From an uncultured Nitrosomonas sp. (GTDB taxonomy: Bacteria > Pseudomonadota > Gammaproteobacteria > Burkholderiales > Nitrosomonadaceae), in assembly GCA_902826055.1 (NCBI GenBank), contig CADEDJ010000002.1, positions 1-60,550 of the forward strand: a stretch of 60,550 nt of DNA, read 5' to 3'. Each line of letters opens with the position of its first letter. Position 1 is the first letter of the stretch. Shown one piece after another: positions 29,044 through 38,326 of the stretch. A program made the position numbers and the translations under genes. The notes below the pieces were generated by a model. The model saw nothing but the letters and a program-made list of their open reading frames with translations. It had not been told where the DNA came from and searched no databases.

Positions 29044-31047
29044 ATGGATAGCTTTTATAGAAAAACAAACTTGGCGCAACAACAAAATGATCAGAACCTG
29101 AATAGAGAGACCCTATCGTCGTCGGCCAACTCAGACTTAGATTCGGATGGATTTAATATGGCTAAGGTGGATGAAGAGTTCACCCTGGCTCGTTCGGCTA
29201 TACTGGCTTTACAAAATCCAGATGGACATTGGTGTTTTCCGTTGGAAGCAGACTGTACCATTCCGGCAGAATATATTTTGATGATGCACTTCATGGATGA
29301 AGTGGATGTTATTCTGGAAAATAAAATTGCACACTTTATCCGTGATAAGCAAGATATGAAACATGGCGGATGGCCGCTGTATTATGGCGGCGCGTTTGAT
29401 ATTAGTTGCACTATTAAATCGTATTATGCGCTTAAGCTGGTGGGGGATTCTCCGGATGCCCCGCATATGGTACGTGCACGGGAAGCGATTTTAGCCCTTG
29501 GCGGAGCAGCGAAAGCCAATGTTTTTACACGCTTGCTGCTGGCGATGTATGATCAGATTCCCTGGCGTGGTGTACCGGTTGTGCCGTCTGAATTGGTATT
29601 GCTACCACGATGGTTTCCTTTTCACCTGAGCAAGGTTTCGTATTGGTCGCGCACAGTAATGGTGCCATTATCGATTCTGTGCACTTTAAAAGCCCGCGCA
29701 ATTAATCCTCGCCAAGTGAACATTCGCGAACTATTTTTGATACCGCCTGAACAAGAGACAGACTATTTCCCCAAAGCGGATACGCTGCTTAAACGCGCTT
29801 TTATGTTGGTCGAACGTGTGTTATCACGTGTAGAACCTCATCTTCCTCATTCAATTCGCCAATATTCCATTCACCGTGCGGAAAACTGGATATTGGAACG
29901 TCTAAACGGCGAATGTGGTATTGGCGCCATTTTTCCTGCTATGGTTAATGCCCACGAAGCATTAACGTTGTTAGGCTATAAGTATGATCATCCCAATCGC
30001 GTACAGTGCCGCAATGCACTACGCGGATTGTTGATTGATGAAGGCGAGCGGGCTTGGTGTCAACCTTGTACGTCACCGGTTTGGGATACCGTATTGACGT
30101 GCTTGGCGCTGCAGGAAGATCCGACAACAGATCAGGAGCCGGTGTTGAAAGCGCTGGATTGGCTGGTTGAACAGCAGGTTCTGGATGAACCGGGCGATTG
30201 GCGTGATAAACGGCCGGATTTGCCGGGTGGTGGCTGGGCATTTCAATATGCCAATCCACATTACCCAGATCTTGACGATACCGCTGCAGTAGCTTGGGCA
30301 TTGGAACAAGGAAGTGCCGAGCATCATAAAGAATCTCTGGAACGCGCAGCAAACTGGTTGGCGGGCATGCAATCCGCGAATGGTGGTTTTGCTGCATTCG
30401 ATATCGATAACACTCATCACTATCTTAACGAAATTCCATTTGCCGATCATGGCGCATTAATCGATCCGCCTACCAGCGACGTGACCGCACGTTGTGTTGG
30501 TTTACTTGGAAAATATGGTAGACATCAACATGAAGTATGGCGAGGTATCAGCTTTTTGTTGCGGGAACAGGAAAAAAACGGCTCCTGGTTTGGACGTTGG
30601 GGTACCAATTATATTTATGGCACTTGGTCCGTGCTGGAAGCATTCCGCCTGGCAAAATTCGATATGCAGCATACTTCGGTGCGTCGTGCGGTACAGTGGC
30701 TCGAATCGGTACAAAGAGCGGATGGAGGTTGGGGTGAAACCAATGATTCTTACCTGGATACCAAGCTGGCAGGACAGTTTGTTGAAACCAGCACGGCATT
30801 TCAAACAGCCTGGGCTGTACTGGGCCTGATGGCTGCCGGTGAAGTGAATAGTGAAGCGGTACGTAAAGGCATTCATTACTTATTGCGCAATCAGACAAGC
30901 GATCATTTGTGGGAAGAGCCTTGGTTTACTGCACCCGGTTTCCCGCGTGTTTTCTACTTGCGCTATCACGGTTACTCGAAATTTTTCCCATTATGGGCAT
31001 TGGCGCGATATCGCGCCTTGACCAGAACTCTGGCTGCGTGCATCTAA
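29044..31047 (+). CDS. shc: Squalene--hopene cyclase
   Basis: Monotopic membrane enzyme that cyclises squalene to hopene/hopanol, the first committed step of hopanoid synthesis. The catalytic DXDD motif is DLDDTAA with D409-D412, and several QW repeats (for example QNPDGHWCFPLE, QSANGGFAAFD, QEKNGSWFGRWGTNYIYGTW, QRADGGWGE) stabilise the barrels. I start at ATG 29044 (667 residues); an in-frame TTG at 29011 would add 11 residues. The 3' end overlaps hpnG by 10 bases. Confidence 0.95.
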   Translation: MDSFYRKTNLAQQQNDQNLNRETLSSSANSDLDSDGFNMAKVDEEFTLARSAILALQNPDGHWCFPLEADCTIPAEYILMMHFMDEVDVILENKIAHFIRDKQDMKHGGWPLYYGGAFDISCTIKSYYALKLVGDSPDAPHMVRAREAILALGGAAKANVFTRLLLAMYDQIPWRGVPVVPSELVLLPRWFPFHLSKVSYWSRTVMVPLSILCTLKARAINPRQVNIRELFLIPPEQETDYFPKADTLLKRAFMLVERVLSRVEPHLPHSIRQYSIHRAENWILERLNGECGIGAIFPAMVNAHEALTLLGYKYDHPNRVQCRNALRGLLIDEGERAWCQPCTSPVWDTVLTCLALQEDPTTDQEPVLKALDWLVEQQVLDEPGDWRDKRPDLPGGGWAFQYANPHYPDLDDTAAVAWALEQGSAEHHKESLERAANWLAGMQSANGGFAAFDIDNTHHYLNEIPFADHGALIDPPTSDVTARCVGLLGKYGRHQHEVWRGISFLLREQEKNGSWFGRWGTNYIYGTWSVLEAFRLAKFDMQHTSVRRAVQWLESVQRADGGWGETNDSYLDTKLAGQFVETSTAFQTAWAVLGLMAAGEVNSEAVRKGIHYLLRNQTSDHLWEEPWFTAPGFPRVFYLRYHGYSKFFPLWALARYRALTRTLAACI

Positions 31048-31751
31048 TTGGCGTAGTGACTGCTTTACGGGCTGAAGCCAGTTGCATTGTATCGGCTCGT
31101 ATCCCGTTCAACGAAAGTGTTCGAATCAATGCACATAGCGTTGTATGGCTCAGTGGTATGGGTGCATCTGCAGCGCAACGTGCGGCAAAAGAATTGTGTC
31201 AGCACGGCGTTACTGCATTGGTTAGTTTCGGTGTGGCCGGTGCATTGGATCCTAGTTTGAAACCTGGTGATTTGGTGTTGCCGGATGCGATTTATGCGGA
31301 CCAGCAATGGCCGGTTAATTTAGTATGGCGTGATCGCTTACAACAGAAACTTGCGATGGATGTCACTGTGGTTAATGGCGTATTAGCCAATAGCGCAGAA
31401 CCATTGACGGACGAAAAAACAAAACAGGCTTTGGCACAAGCAACGGGTGCTTGTGCGGTGGATATGGAAAGTGCCGCGATTGCTGCAGTAGCGGCAACAG
31501 CGCGTATCCCGTTCATAGCCGTGCGTGCGATTATCGATCCGGTGCAATTTTCACCGCCGCAAGCGCTTCTTAGCGCAGTATATCCCGATGGAAGCGTCAA
31601 TCCTGTTCGTATCATGACACTATTACTAAATCGCTCAGTTCATTTCAGTACGCTGATACAAATGGGGGCGGGGATGCGCGCAGCGCGCAAGACATTATCA
31701 CGAGTGATTCAATTGGCTGGATCTGGAATGGCCAGTCAGATTCCGGATTGA
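31038..31751 (+). CDS. hpnG: Adenosylhopane nucleoside phosphorylase/nucleosidase HpnG
   Basis: Purine-nucleoside-phosphorylase-like enzyme thought to release adenine from adenosylhopane during side-chain synthesis of extended hopanoids. Signatures are VTALRAEA near the N-terminus, SFGVAGALDPSLKPGDLVLP, and CAVDMESAAIAAVAA with RAIIDP. The open frame extends upstream inside shc, but homology begins only at VHLIGVVTALRAEAS. I therefore choose GTG 31038, which gives 237 residues and a 10-base overlap with shc. HpnH, the enzyme acting before it, is not in the window. Confidence 0.88.
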   Translation: MHLIGVVTALRAEASCIVSARIPFNESVRINAHSVVWLSGMGASAAQRAAKELCQHGVTALVSFGVAGALDPSLKPGDLVLPDAIYADQQWPVNLVWRDRLQQKLAMDVTVVNGVLANSAEPLTDEKTKQALAQATGACAVDMESAAIAAVAATARIPFIAVRAIIDPVQFSPPQALLSAVYPDGSVNPVRIMTLLLNRSVHFSTLIQMGAGMRAARKTLSRVIQLAGSGMASQIPD

Positions 31752-31765
31752 TTGACATAACAATT

Positions 31766-33541
31766 CTACATTGACTGAGTTTGCCCTTGCAGTTGCAGCG
31801 CCGCTAAGCGTGCATACAAACTACACGATTGCAATAGCTCCGCATGCGTACCCAGTGCATCGAGATGGCCGTGATCCAACACAGCAATACGATCGGCGGA
31901 CTGAACCGTAGCCAAGCGGTGCGCAATAACGATGGTGGTACGATTGCGCATCAATTGTTGTAACGCTTGCTGCACCCAATATTCGCTTTGTGCATCCAAT
32001 GCGCTGGTAGCTTCGTCCAGTAATAAAATTGGTGCATCCGCTAACAAGGCACGTGCAATGGCCAGCCGTTGTTTTTGGCCACCCGACAAACCTAAGCCAG
32101 AATCTCCTAAAAGCGTGCGATAGCCTTGCGGCAGTTTGCAGATGAATTCATGGGCGTAGGCTGCTTCGGCGGCAGCTTGCACTTCCGTATCGCTGGCATC
32201 AGGGCGTGCGTAGCGCAGGTTATCGCTGATGGAACCATGAAACAGTACGGGATTTTGTGATACCAAAGCAAAGCAGCGGCGCAAAGCAAAAAGATCCAAA
32301 TGTCGAATATCGATTCCCTCTAACTTAATGCTGCCCTCTTGGCAGTCAAAGAAACGCAGCAATAAATCGAATAAAGTAGATTTCCCGGCACCGGAGGGTC
32401 CGACCAGTGCCAGCGTCTCCCCAGCCCGGATGGTAAGCGTCAAGTGATCGATAGCCAATATTTCCGGACGGGAAGGGTAGGCGAAGCTTAATTGATCAAT
32501 CTCGATATTGCCGAGCACTTTTGTTAGGAGCTGAGGATGCTGAGGGGACTGGATAAGATTTTTTGCGTGTAATAATTCCATCGTTCGCTCAGTCGCACCA
32601 GCAGCGCGTTGTAATTCGCCAACGACTTCCGAGATAGAAGCAACGGCGGAGCCGACAATGACGCTATAAAAAACAAACGCTGCCAGTTCACCCGCACTGA
32701 TGCGGCCTTCGATTACATCCATACCCCCCACCCACAACATCAAGCCGACAGCGCCAAGTACCAGTATAATGACCAAGGTAATCAGCAAAGCGCGTTGGGT
32801 AGTGCGTTGCTTAGCCACGGCAAACGCATCTTCCACTTGATCGTGGAATTGCCGTTGATCGATGCATTGGTGATTATAGGCCTGAACGGTTTTAATCTGG
32901 CCGAGCACTTCGCCGACGTAAGCGCCCACTGCGGCAATTTTATCCTGGCTTTGGCGCGACAAATGCCGTACCCGGCGGCCGTAAATTAAGATGGGAATGA
33001 CCACGAGTGGCACGCAAACCATCACCACCGCGGTCAATTTCGCATTGGTGATGAATAACCAGGCAATGCCACCTAGCATCATGATCAGATTACGCAATGC
33101 AAATGAGACGGACGAGCCGATAACGGTTTGCAATAATGTCATGTCTGCAGTCAAGCGCGACTGAATTTCAAGGCTGCGGTTTTGCTCGAAAAAACCGGGA
33201 TGCAAATGAATCAGATGATTGAAAACCTTGCTGCGGATATCCGCAATCACCCGTTCACCCAGCCAGGTAACCCAGTAGTAGCGGGTAAACGTACCGATGG
33301 CCAATGCCACCACCAGCAACAAAAACATTACGACATATTGGCTCAAGAGCTCCTGAGATTGCGTCGCAAAACCCTGATCAATCAGCAGGCGGATGCCTTG
33401 CCCAATCGACAGAGTGATCGTTGCAGTAAACAATAACGCCAACAAACTGTAGCAGACTTGGCGTTTATACGGTGCAATAAACTGTGCGGCCAGTTTGATG
33501 GCGTGCCAGCGGGCTCCAGCATTATGTGGATAATCTGTCAT
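31766..33541 (-). CDS. ABC exporter, MsbA/lipid-type permease-ATPase
   Basis: Half-size ABC exporter of 591 residues with six membrane helices (residues about 30-320) fused to an ATPase. Walker A GPSGAGKST, signature LSGGQKQR, Walker B ILLLDEATSALD and the switch region IVIAHRLATV are intact. It resembles MsbA/LmrA-type lipid or drug exporters (ABCB-like). It converges on hpnG with 14 bases between stops, so it is not part of the hopanoid operon transcript. The substrate cannot be told from sequence; lipid A or another hydrophobic compound is likely. Confidence 0.85.
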   Translation of the reverse strand: MTDYPHNAGARWHAIKLAAQFIAPYKRQVCYSLLALLFTATITLSIGQGIRLLIDQGFATQSQELLSQYVVMFLLLVVALAIGTFTRYYWVTWLGERVIADIRSKVFNHLIHLHPGFFEQNRSLEIQSRLTADMTLLQTVIGSSVSFALRNLIMMLGGIAWLFITNAKLTAVVMVCVPLVVIPILIYGRRVRHLSRQSQDKIAAVGAYVGEVLGQIKTVQAYNHQCIDQRQFHDQVEDAFAVAKQRTTQRALLITLVIILVLGAVGLMLWVGGMDVIEGRISAGELAAFVFYSVIVGSAVASISEVVGELQRAAGATERTMELLHAKNLIQSPQHPQLLTKVLGNIEIDQLSFAYPSRPEILAIDHLTLTIRAGETLALVGPSGAGKSTLFDLLLRFFDCQEGSIKLEGIDIRHLDLFALRRCFALVSQNPVLFHGSISDNLRYARPDASDTEVQAAAEAAYAHEFICKLPQGYRTLLGDSGLGLSGGQKQRLAIARALLADAPILLLDEATSALDAQSEYWVQQALQQLMRNRTTIVIAHRLATVQSADRIAVLDHGHLDALGTHAELLQSCSLYARLAALQLQGQTQSM

Positions 33542-33867
33542 TTGTTTACATTTAATTAACTTATTGAATCATCTGGCTTGACTGGATATTAACGCCGACT
33601 TTATTTTTTCTAATCCTTCCGTTGTATGCGCTACAGTGGGAAGTCGTGGTTTAATGCGTGGTTCAATAGGCTGGTTTATAGAAGTCAAACTGGGGTCTTG
33701 ATTATTCAGTGGCATCATGTGACCCGTAAAAATGTCTAACGATTGACGTAAAAAACGCTTCGAACACATTTCGATTTCCGCCAATACACCATAGGACAAA
33801 ATCCTGCTATTACGCTATAGCATTTGCGTACCATAATTCGCAGCAGCAAGGATCAGTGCTGTTTTCT
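33542..33867. other. Gap between ABC exporter and haloperoxidase-like gene
   Basis: A 326-base stretch on the minus side of two same-strand genes. It contains one 76-codon minus-strand frame (33569-33799, TTG start, AGCAGGA nearby). That frame encodes a polar, proline-containing peptide with no recognisable family or membrane segment, and I cannot support it as a gene. No hairpin or promoter stands out. Confidence 0.4.
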
Positions 33868-35112
33868 TTATTTTTCCATCTGGTATTTTTTTGCCGCCAG
33901 ACGGGCGATTTGCTTACCCATGTCTGAGCCGATTTTGCCGGAATTGCGGTAGTGTACTCCGTCGTATATCCGGGCATTGGCAACTTCCTGCATAAAATCG
34001 TCAAAATTCGTCCAATGGCGCGCTATGCCGCCAGCAGCCCTGCTGGTGGTAGTTAATCGAGGTATCGGATTGTCACCAATGTCGGCTTGCAGCACGGTAC
34101 CCACCGCCGCCGACACGATGCAGTGAGCGCATGGATATTCCGGATGCATAGGGGTATCGATAAACGGAATCCACGATGCATCACGTTCGGTTGCATCGTT
34201 ATCGTCGATATCGCCGTTACGAATTGCTGTGACAGGTCGCCAGAAACCATAATGATATTTGGCATCAAAAACCGCAATCAATCCATCATCGGAAGCTTGC
34301 GTAACTGCTGCAAACAGACGGGCGTTTTGGGTGATTTCCCTGTCAGACTGATTGGCAACCGAACGCACAATACCATGATAAATCGGCGGCATAACTTCTT
34401 CCCAAAAACGAGCAATTTCAGTTTGTTCTGCACTACGTTGAGTGCTGTTTTTGTGTCCGAGCGCTTTAACTTCATTGTAATCCTTTGCCCAAAGTTCACT
34501 GCCGAGTTCAGGTGGCGGAGTGGGGCGGAATTGCGACGGACTGCTCATCAACCAAGGTTTGCGGCTCATCCACTGAGGCGCTTCCGGAATGACCGTGGGT
34601 ACATAAGCACCCGCACGGGTATACGGACGATAGGATTCTTGCGCCGCAGCACCGTCATGATTGCGTAATGCCAGAATTGCTGTAGCTGCCGCTTTGCCTA
34701 CTGCGATACCCTGGCTTTTGGTTTCTCCATCAGCGATGACTGTCATTGCAACCTGATAGGCGGCATCGATTTCTGCTTGCTGATGCGGAATTAATGTTGA
34801 AAGCGCTGTATGGTTTGCGGCGGCAACTGCAGCATCGACTGAAGCGCCAGGCACAGCTTGCAGATTGGTATCATTGATTGGGTAACGCTGCGTAATTGCA
34901 TTGACTGCTTCATAAACAGCAGCTTGTACAATTGCCAGTGCCCGCTCAGCCGGCAGCGGCCCAATATTTGCATCAACCACGATATCACCCGCCCGTTGAT
35001 TCCAGTCAGTCACGGCATCGGCCAACACATGTAATGGCATGAGTATGACTAACAAAGCAGCAATGGTGGTAGCTCTTACTATATGGTGAGATGGATAAAG
35101 TTGTTGCATCAT
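33868..35112 (-). CDS. Vanadium-haloperoxidase/PAP2-superfamily protein, exported
   Basis: Secreted 414-residue protein of the vanadium-dependent haloperoxidase/type 2 phosphatidic acid phosphatase superfamily. A signal peptide covers residues 1-32 (ALLVILMPLHVLADA). The oxyanion-binding residues are K285-x6-R292-P293 (KYHYGFWRP), then PCAH at 327-330 where PSGH is usual, and R381-x5-H387 (RIYDGVH). The second motif thus has Cys and Ala in place of Ser and Gly. The family may bind vanadate (haloperoxidase) or hydrolyse phosphate esters; which applies here cannot be decided. It is followed on the same strand by the ABC exporter gene. Confidence 0.85.
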   Translation of the reverse strand: MMQQLYPSHHIVRATTIAALLVILMPLHVLADAVTDWNQRAGDIVVDANIGPLPAERALAIVQAAVYEAVNAITQRYPINDTNLQAVPGASVDAAVAAANHTALSTLIPHQQAEIDAAYQVAMTVIADGETKSQGIAVGKAAATAILALRNHDGAAAQESYRPYTRAGAYVPTVIPEAPQWMSRKPWLMSSPSQFRPTPPPELGSELWAKDYNEVKALGHKNSTQRSAEQTEIARFWEEVMPPIYHGIVRSVANQSDREITQNARLFAAVTQASDDGLIAVFDAKYHYGFWRPVTAIRNGDIDDNDATERDASWIPFIDTPMHPEYPCAHCIVSAAVGTVLQADIGDNPIPRLTTTSRAAGGIARHWTNFDDFMQEVANARIYDGVHYRNSGKIGSDMGKQIARLAAKKYQMEK

Positions 35113-35370
35113 GGTTTTTCTTCTCCAAAGCTATTATTGATTACTGAATATGCTTTAGTATTTTGCTTGGCCGTACCCAAATACGCAAATGCTTTATCGG
35201 TATGATGGGCGAGCGAGACAAATATACCAACACTGATGCAAAGCAACGATTGCCAGGTTTGAATCCTATAGCCGTTGGCATATTATAGGGCCATTACATG
35301 TAAAAACTGGAATCAGTAATAACACAACCACATAATTTCACTTAAACTTAATCAATAATGAGGCTCGGTA

Positions 35371-35682
35371 ATGAAAAAAATCCTGATCGCTATTTGTAGT
35401 AGCTTGATATTGTCTTCTTGCACATGGGTTAAAGTAACAACCAGAGGTGAAGGTGTTCGCCTAGTGCAATCGGTCAAAGCCGTTGAATCATGTAAAAAAC
35501 TAGGAACGGCAAACACGAAAGTTGTTGATCGATTCATATTCCATCGGGATGCGGATAAAGTTGCCGGTGAACTGGCGGATCTTGCGCGCAATGAAGCGGG
35601 ACTGATGGGCGGTGATACCATTGTGCCCGCTTCTGAAATTATTGATGGACGGCGCAGTTTTGCTGTTTATCGATGCTTTTAA
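35371..35682 (+). CDS. DUF4156 family lipoprotein
   Basis: Small lipoprotein of 103 residues. The signal peptide MKKILIAICSSLILSSC ends in a lipobox (LSSC, Cys17). The remainder matches DUF4156, with GEGVRLV near the start, a Cys pair (VESCKKLG and the C-terminal YRCF) likely to form a disulfide, and the family block LADLARNEAGLMGGDTIV. The function is unknown; members are outer-membrane or periplasmic lipoproteins. It stands alone, divergent from the haloperoxidase-like gene. Confidence 0.85.
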   Translation: MKKILIAICSSLILSSCTWVKVTTRGEGVRLVQSVKAVESCKKLGTANTKVVDRFIFHRDADKVAGELADLARNEAGLMGGDTIVPASEIIDGRRSFAVYRCF

Positions 35683-35756
35683 TCAAGATGAAAGCCTGTA
35701 TGTTGAATGACGAGTAGCTATGCTTCAACTTACTGGAGGGATGCTGTACTCTGTAA

Positions 35757-36632
35757 TTATCCAAATGAGCTGGTTATTTTCAAAACCCAGCTATCGATCA
35801 GTTCGCGAAGTTCGTCAGGATGGGTGGCTGGGAGCCAGTGATCGGAATCGATGGTGGCAAATTCTACGTGCGGTAATTTACGCAGCAATTGCTCCGTGCG
35901 TTTTGCATCGGTGACACTGTGGCCGCTTGACTGTATTACGAGGGTTGGGCAGTGAACGCCGGAAACCGGCAGGGGACGCAATATTTCAATAAGGTTACTT
36001 AGGTATTGCGCTGTTGGAACAATTTTTAGGTCATGCCAAGGGGAACCATAGTCTGCCAGCATGGCTTTCAATTCGATTTGACTCGATTCCTGAACGCGGC
36101 GATCCAGTATTTGCAGATCCAGGGTTTCAAGCTGGCGCCGGTAGAAGCCGAGCCGGTTGAGCAGTTTAATCAATACCAATGCGATACGCAGTAACGAAAT
36201 AAATCGCCGTAGCTGGGCGAGTATGCCGGTTACCGCTTCGGGAGCTATGGGTTCAATCAGTATTAATCCGGCGCATTGATCGGGGTAACGGGTTGCGAAA
36301 TTCAATGCAATGTTGGCGCCGAGGCAATGACCTGCAACGATAGCGCGGGATTTCTGTGCATGTTGCAGCAATGCCGCAATATCTTGACTCCATTCCTCAA
36401 TGCGGGCTGGGCCGCGCCAGAGCGATTCGCCATGTCCGCGCAGATCGGGGCGAAGCAGGCAATAATCGGCAAGCAGGTGGCTATGCTGGACAAAATGCCA
36501 CCAGCGGGTTGAATTACTGGCCGCACCGTGCAGCAGTACGAGGGGCATATTTTGTTGGTTTTGCGGCGGTGACCATCGCCAGTAGGTAAGGTTGACACCG
36601 TCTTTACTCTGGAAACATCGCTTTTCATCCAT
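35757..36632 (-). CDS. Alpha/beta-hydrolase with Cys at the nucleophile elbow
   Basis: A 291-residue alpha/beta-hydrolase fold protein. The oxyanion region LLHGAASNSTRWW (residues 33-45), the RPDLRGHGES strand-loop and the nucleophile elbow GHCLG (residues 101-105) are clear, with H265 (SDHWLP) as probable catalytic base. The elbow residue is Cys103 where most relatives have Ser. This is as in dienelactone hydrolases, although the rest of the sequence is not of that type. It is directly abutted by the DCC-protein gene (TAA followed at once by ATG). Substrate unknown; an esterase or lactonase role is possible. Confidence 0.82.
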   Translation of the reverse strand: MDEKRCFQSKDGVNLTYWRWSPPQNQQNMPLVLLHGAASNSTRWWHFVQHSHLLADYCLLRPDLRGHGESLWRGPARIEEWSQDIAALLQHAQKSRAIVAGHCLGANIALNFATRYPDQCAGLILIEPIAPEAVTGILAQLRRFISLLRIALVLIKLLNRLGFYRRQLETLDLQILDRRVQESSQIELKAMLADYGSPWHDLKIVPTAQYLSNLIEILRPLPVSGVHCPTLVIQSSGHSVTDAKRTEQLLRKLPHVEFATIDSDHWLPATHPDELRELIDSWVLKITSSFG

Positions 36633-37010
36633 TTACAACCGCCCGGTTTTTTTCAGCCGGCGCTGTACCATGCGGTGATAAAGTGATGACAGGATAGGCC
36701 GGATGATTGGTAAGCCGATCAGCCAAGCGAGAGGCTTAAGTATGGGTACACGTGTCATCAGCACAATATAGGCATCCAGTTCCGAAACGATGTGCTGGTG
36801 TTCATCGCGAACATGCAGCTCGCTTATGGCTTTGCGCGGATCAATGCCGATGCCGCGCAAATGATCATCCTGGCCTGTAATGTCAAACCAGCATACTTCT
36901 TTCCCGCTTTCGCCTGCCAATTTCTCATAATCTTGCCGATCCTTGATACAACTGGGGCAGGCGCCATCGTAGTAAACTGTGATTATTTTCTTCTCTTCAC
37001 TCATCATCAA
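36633..37010 (-). CDS. DCC family (DUF393) thiol-disulfide protein
   Basis: Thioredoxin-like DUF393 protein named for its DxxCxxC motif, here YYDGACPSC near residues 13-21. The central CWFDI and DELHV-like SELHVRDEHQHIVSELDAY blocks are typical. A C-terminal hydrophobic stretch (PLAWLIGLPIIRPILSSLYHRM) probably contacts membrane. 125 residues; the start could be either of two later Met codons (MMMSEEKK). Its stop abuts the start of the alpha/beta-hydrolase gene, implying a two-gene operon. Confidence 0.85.
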   Translation of the reverse strand: MMMSEEKKIITVYYDGACPSCIKDRQDYEKLAGESGKEVCWFDITGQDDHLRGIGIDPRKAISELHVRDEHQHIVSELDAYIVLMTRVPILKPLAWLIGLPIIRPILSSLYHRMVQRRLKKTGRL

Positions 37011-37120
37011 CTCCTACCATGAAAAACGATCACTTGCGAGCCATGATTACAATCGATTAAAAAATATCAATACAGAGGCATAAAAAGCTAAACTGACTCA
37101 TTATCGAAGAAATAAGCTAT

Positions 37121-37402
37121 TTAATCATTGCGTTGCGTAACTTCCACCAAATGATAGCCAAATTGCGTTTTAACCGGTCCTTGCACTTCACCCACCGGTG
37201 CGCTGAATACCACGGTATCGAATTCCGCAACCATTTGTCCGCGGCCAAATTCGCCTAATTCACCGCCTTGCTTGCCGGAGGGACATAACGAATGTTGTTG
37301 GGCCAATTCAGCGAAATCGGCGCCATTCTCGATTTCCGCTTTGAGGTTGTTACATTGCTCTTCTGTTTTAACCAAAATATGACGTGCGCTTGCTCGTGCC
37401 AT
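37121..37402 (-). CDS. ppiC: Parvulin-type peptidyl-prolyl isomerase
   Basis: Small single-domain parvulin that isomerises prolyl bonds. The whole 93-residue protein is the rotamase domain: [53 protein letters not shown] and the C-terminal [10 protein letters not shown]. No signal peptide, so cytosolic like E. coli PpiC. The open frame extends upstream, but ATG 37402 is preceded by GGAGAAATCTC and fits the family start. Confidence 0.93.
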   Translation of the reverse strand: MARASARHILVKTEEQCNNLKAEIENGADFAELAQQHSLCPSGKQGGELGEFGRGQMVAEFDTVVFSAPVGEVQGPVKTQFGYHLVEVTQRND

Positions 37403-37660
37403 GAGATTTCTCCGATATTTATCAAAAATAATGTTTCTTACGTGATACATTTAAGCATAGAGTGGCATGCCTGTTAAAGCATTGTTTGCTTTTTCAAGAG
37501 ATATCATTTCAAGTATTACAGGTAATTAATTGTACTCATTGCAAGATTGCTTATTGAAATGACAGAACTACAGATTATTCTGGAGTACTTTAATTATTTC
37601 CAAGATATGAGTTTTTTATGAATTTAGAAAATATTTTAATCTCATTGTTTAGCAGACATC

Positions 37661-38326
37661 ATGCTTGAGTTGCGCGATATTACAAAGGGCTACGCCGAGG
37701 GGCGCAAGGTGTTGGCGAATTTGGATTACACGTTGAATACCGGCGAATATATCGCAATCATGGGTGAGTCGGGAGTGGGCAAGTCGACGTTGTTGAATCT
37801 GATTGCCGGATTGGATACACCGGATGCGGGTGAGGTTCGTATCAACGGCATTGCCATTTCATCGCTCGATGACGATGCGGCGACGAAATTGCGGCGTGAA
37901 CAGTTCGGATTTATCTTTCAAGCGTTTCATGTATTACCGCACCTGACGTTAGCGCAAAATATCGCATTGCCGTTGTTATTAAACGGTGAGGCAATAGATC
38001 GTGTGGAATTGATGTTAGAGCAAATCGGGTTGCGCGGCCGCGGACATCATTTTCCACGTCAGTTGTCAGGCGGAGAGTTGCAACGTGTGGCCATTGCGCG
38101 AGCATTGATTCATCGCCCTAAACTGGTGTTGGCGGATGAGCCGACAGGTAATCTCGATCCCGATACTGCGCATGAAATTTTGCAGTTGATTCGCGCGGAA
38201 ATTAAAGCCAATGGCGCGATGGGAATTATCGTGACCCATTCGCATCTAGCCGCTGCGACAGCGGATAGCGTATTGAATCTGACGATGGAAGGCTTGCACG
38301 CAACGCAGCCCTTGCAGCCAGTATGA
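37661..38326 (+). CDS. ABC transporter ATPase, LolD/AttE type
   Basis: ATP-binding subunit of a MacB/LolD-type transporter. Walker A GESGVGKST, the FIFQAFHVLPHLT Q-loop region, signature LSGGELQR, Walker B LVLADEPTGNLDP and switch His in VTHSHLAA are present. 221 residues. It overlaps the next gene, a double-domain FtsX permease, by 4 bases (ATGA). The third gene is an AttH-like lipocalin, so this operon resembles attEFGH-type systems rather than lolCDE. Confidence 0.88.
   Translation: MLELRDITKGYAEGRKVLANLDYTLNTGEYIAIMGESGVGKSTLLNLIAGLDTPDAGEVRINGIAISSLDDDAATKLRREQFGFIFQAFHVLPHLTLAQNIALPLLLNGEAIDRVELMLEQIGLRGRGHHFPRQLSGGELQRVAIARALIHRPKLVLADEPTGNLDPDTAHEILQLIRAEIKANGAMGIIVTHSHLAAATADSVLNLTMEGLHATQPLQPV

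Noticed and set aside
29945..30898. Several long minus-strand frames inside shc
   Set aside because: They are antisense shadows of a strongly coding gene; their translations have no family features.
33569..33799. 76-codon minus-strand frame as a small gene
   Set aside because: It starts at TTG with poor spacing, has no membrane segment, signal or family resemblance, and fills a gap between two same-strand genes; coding potential is not convincing.
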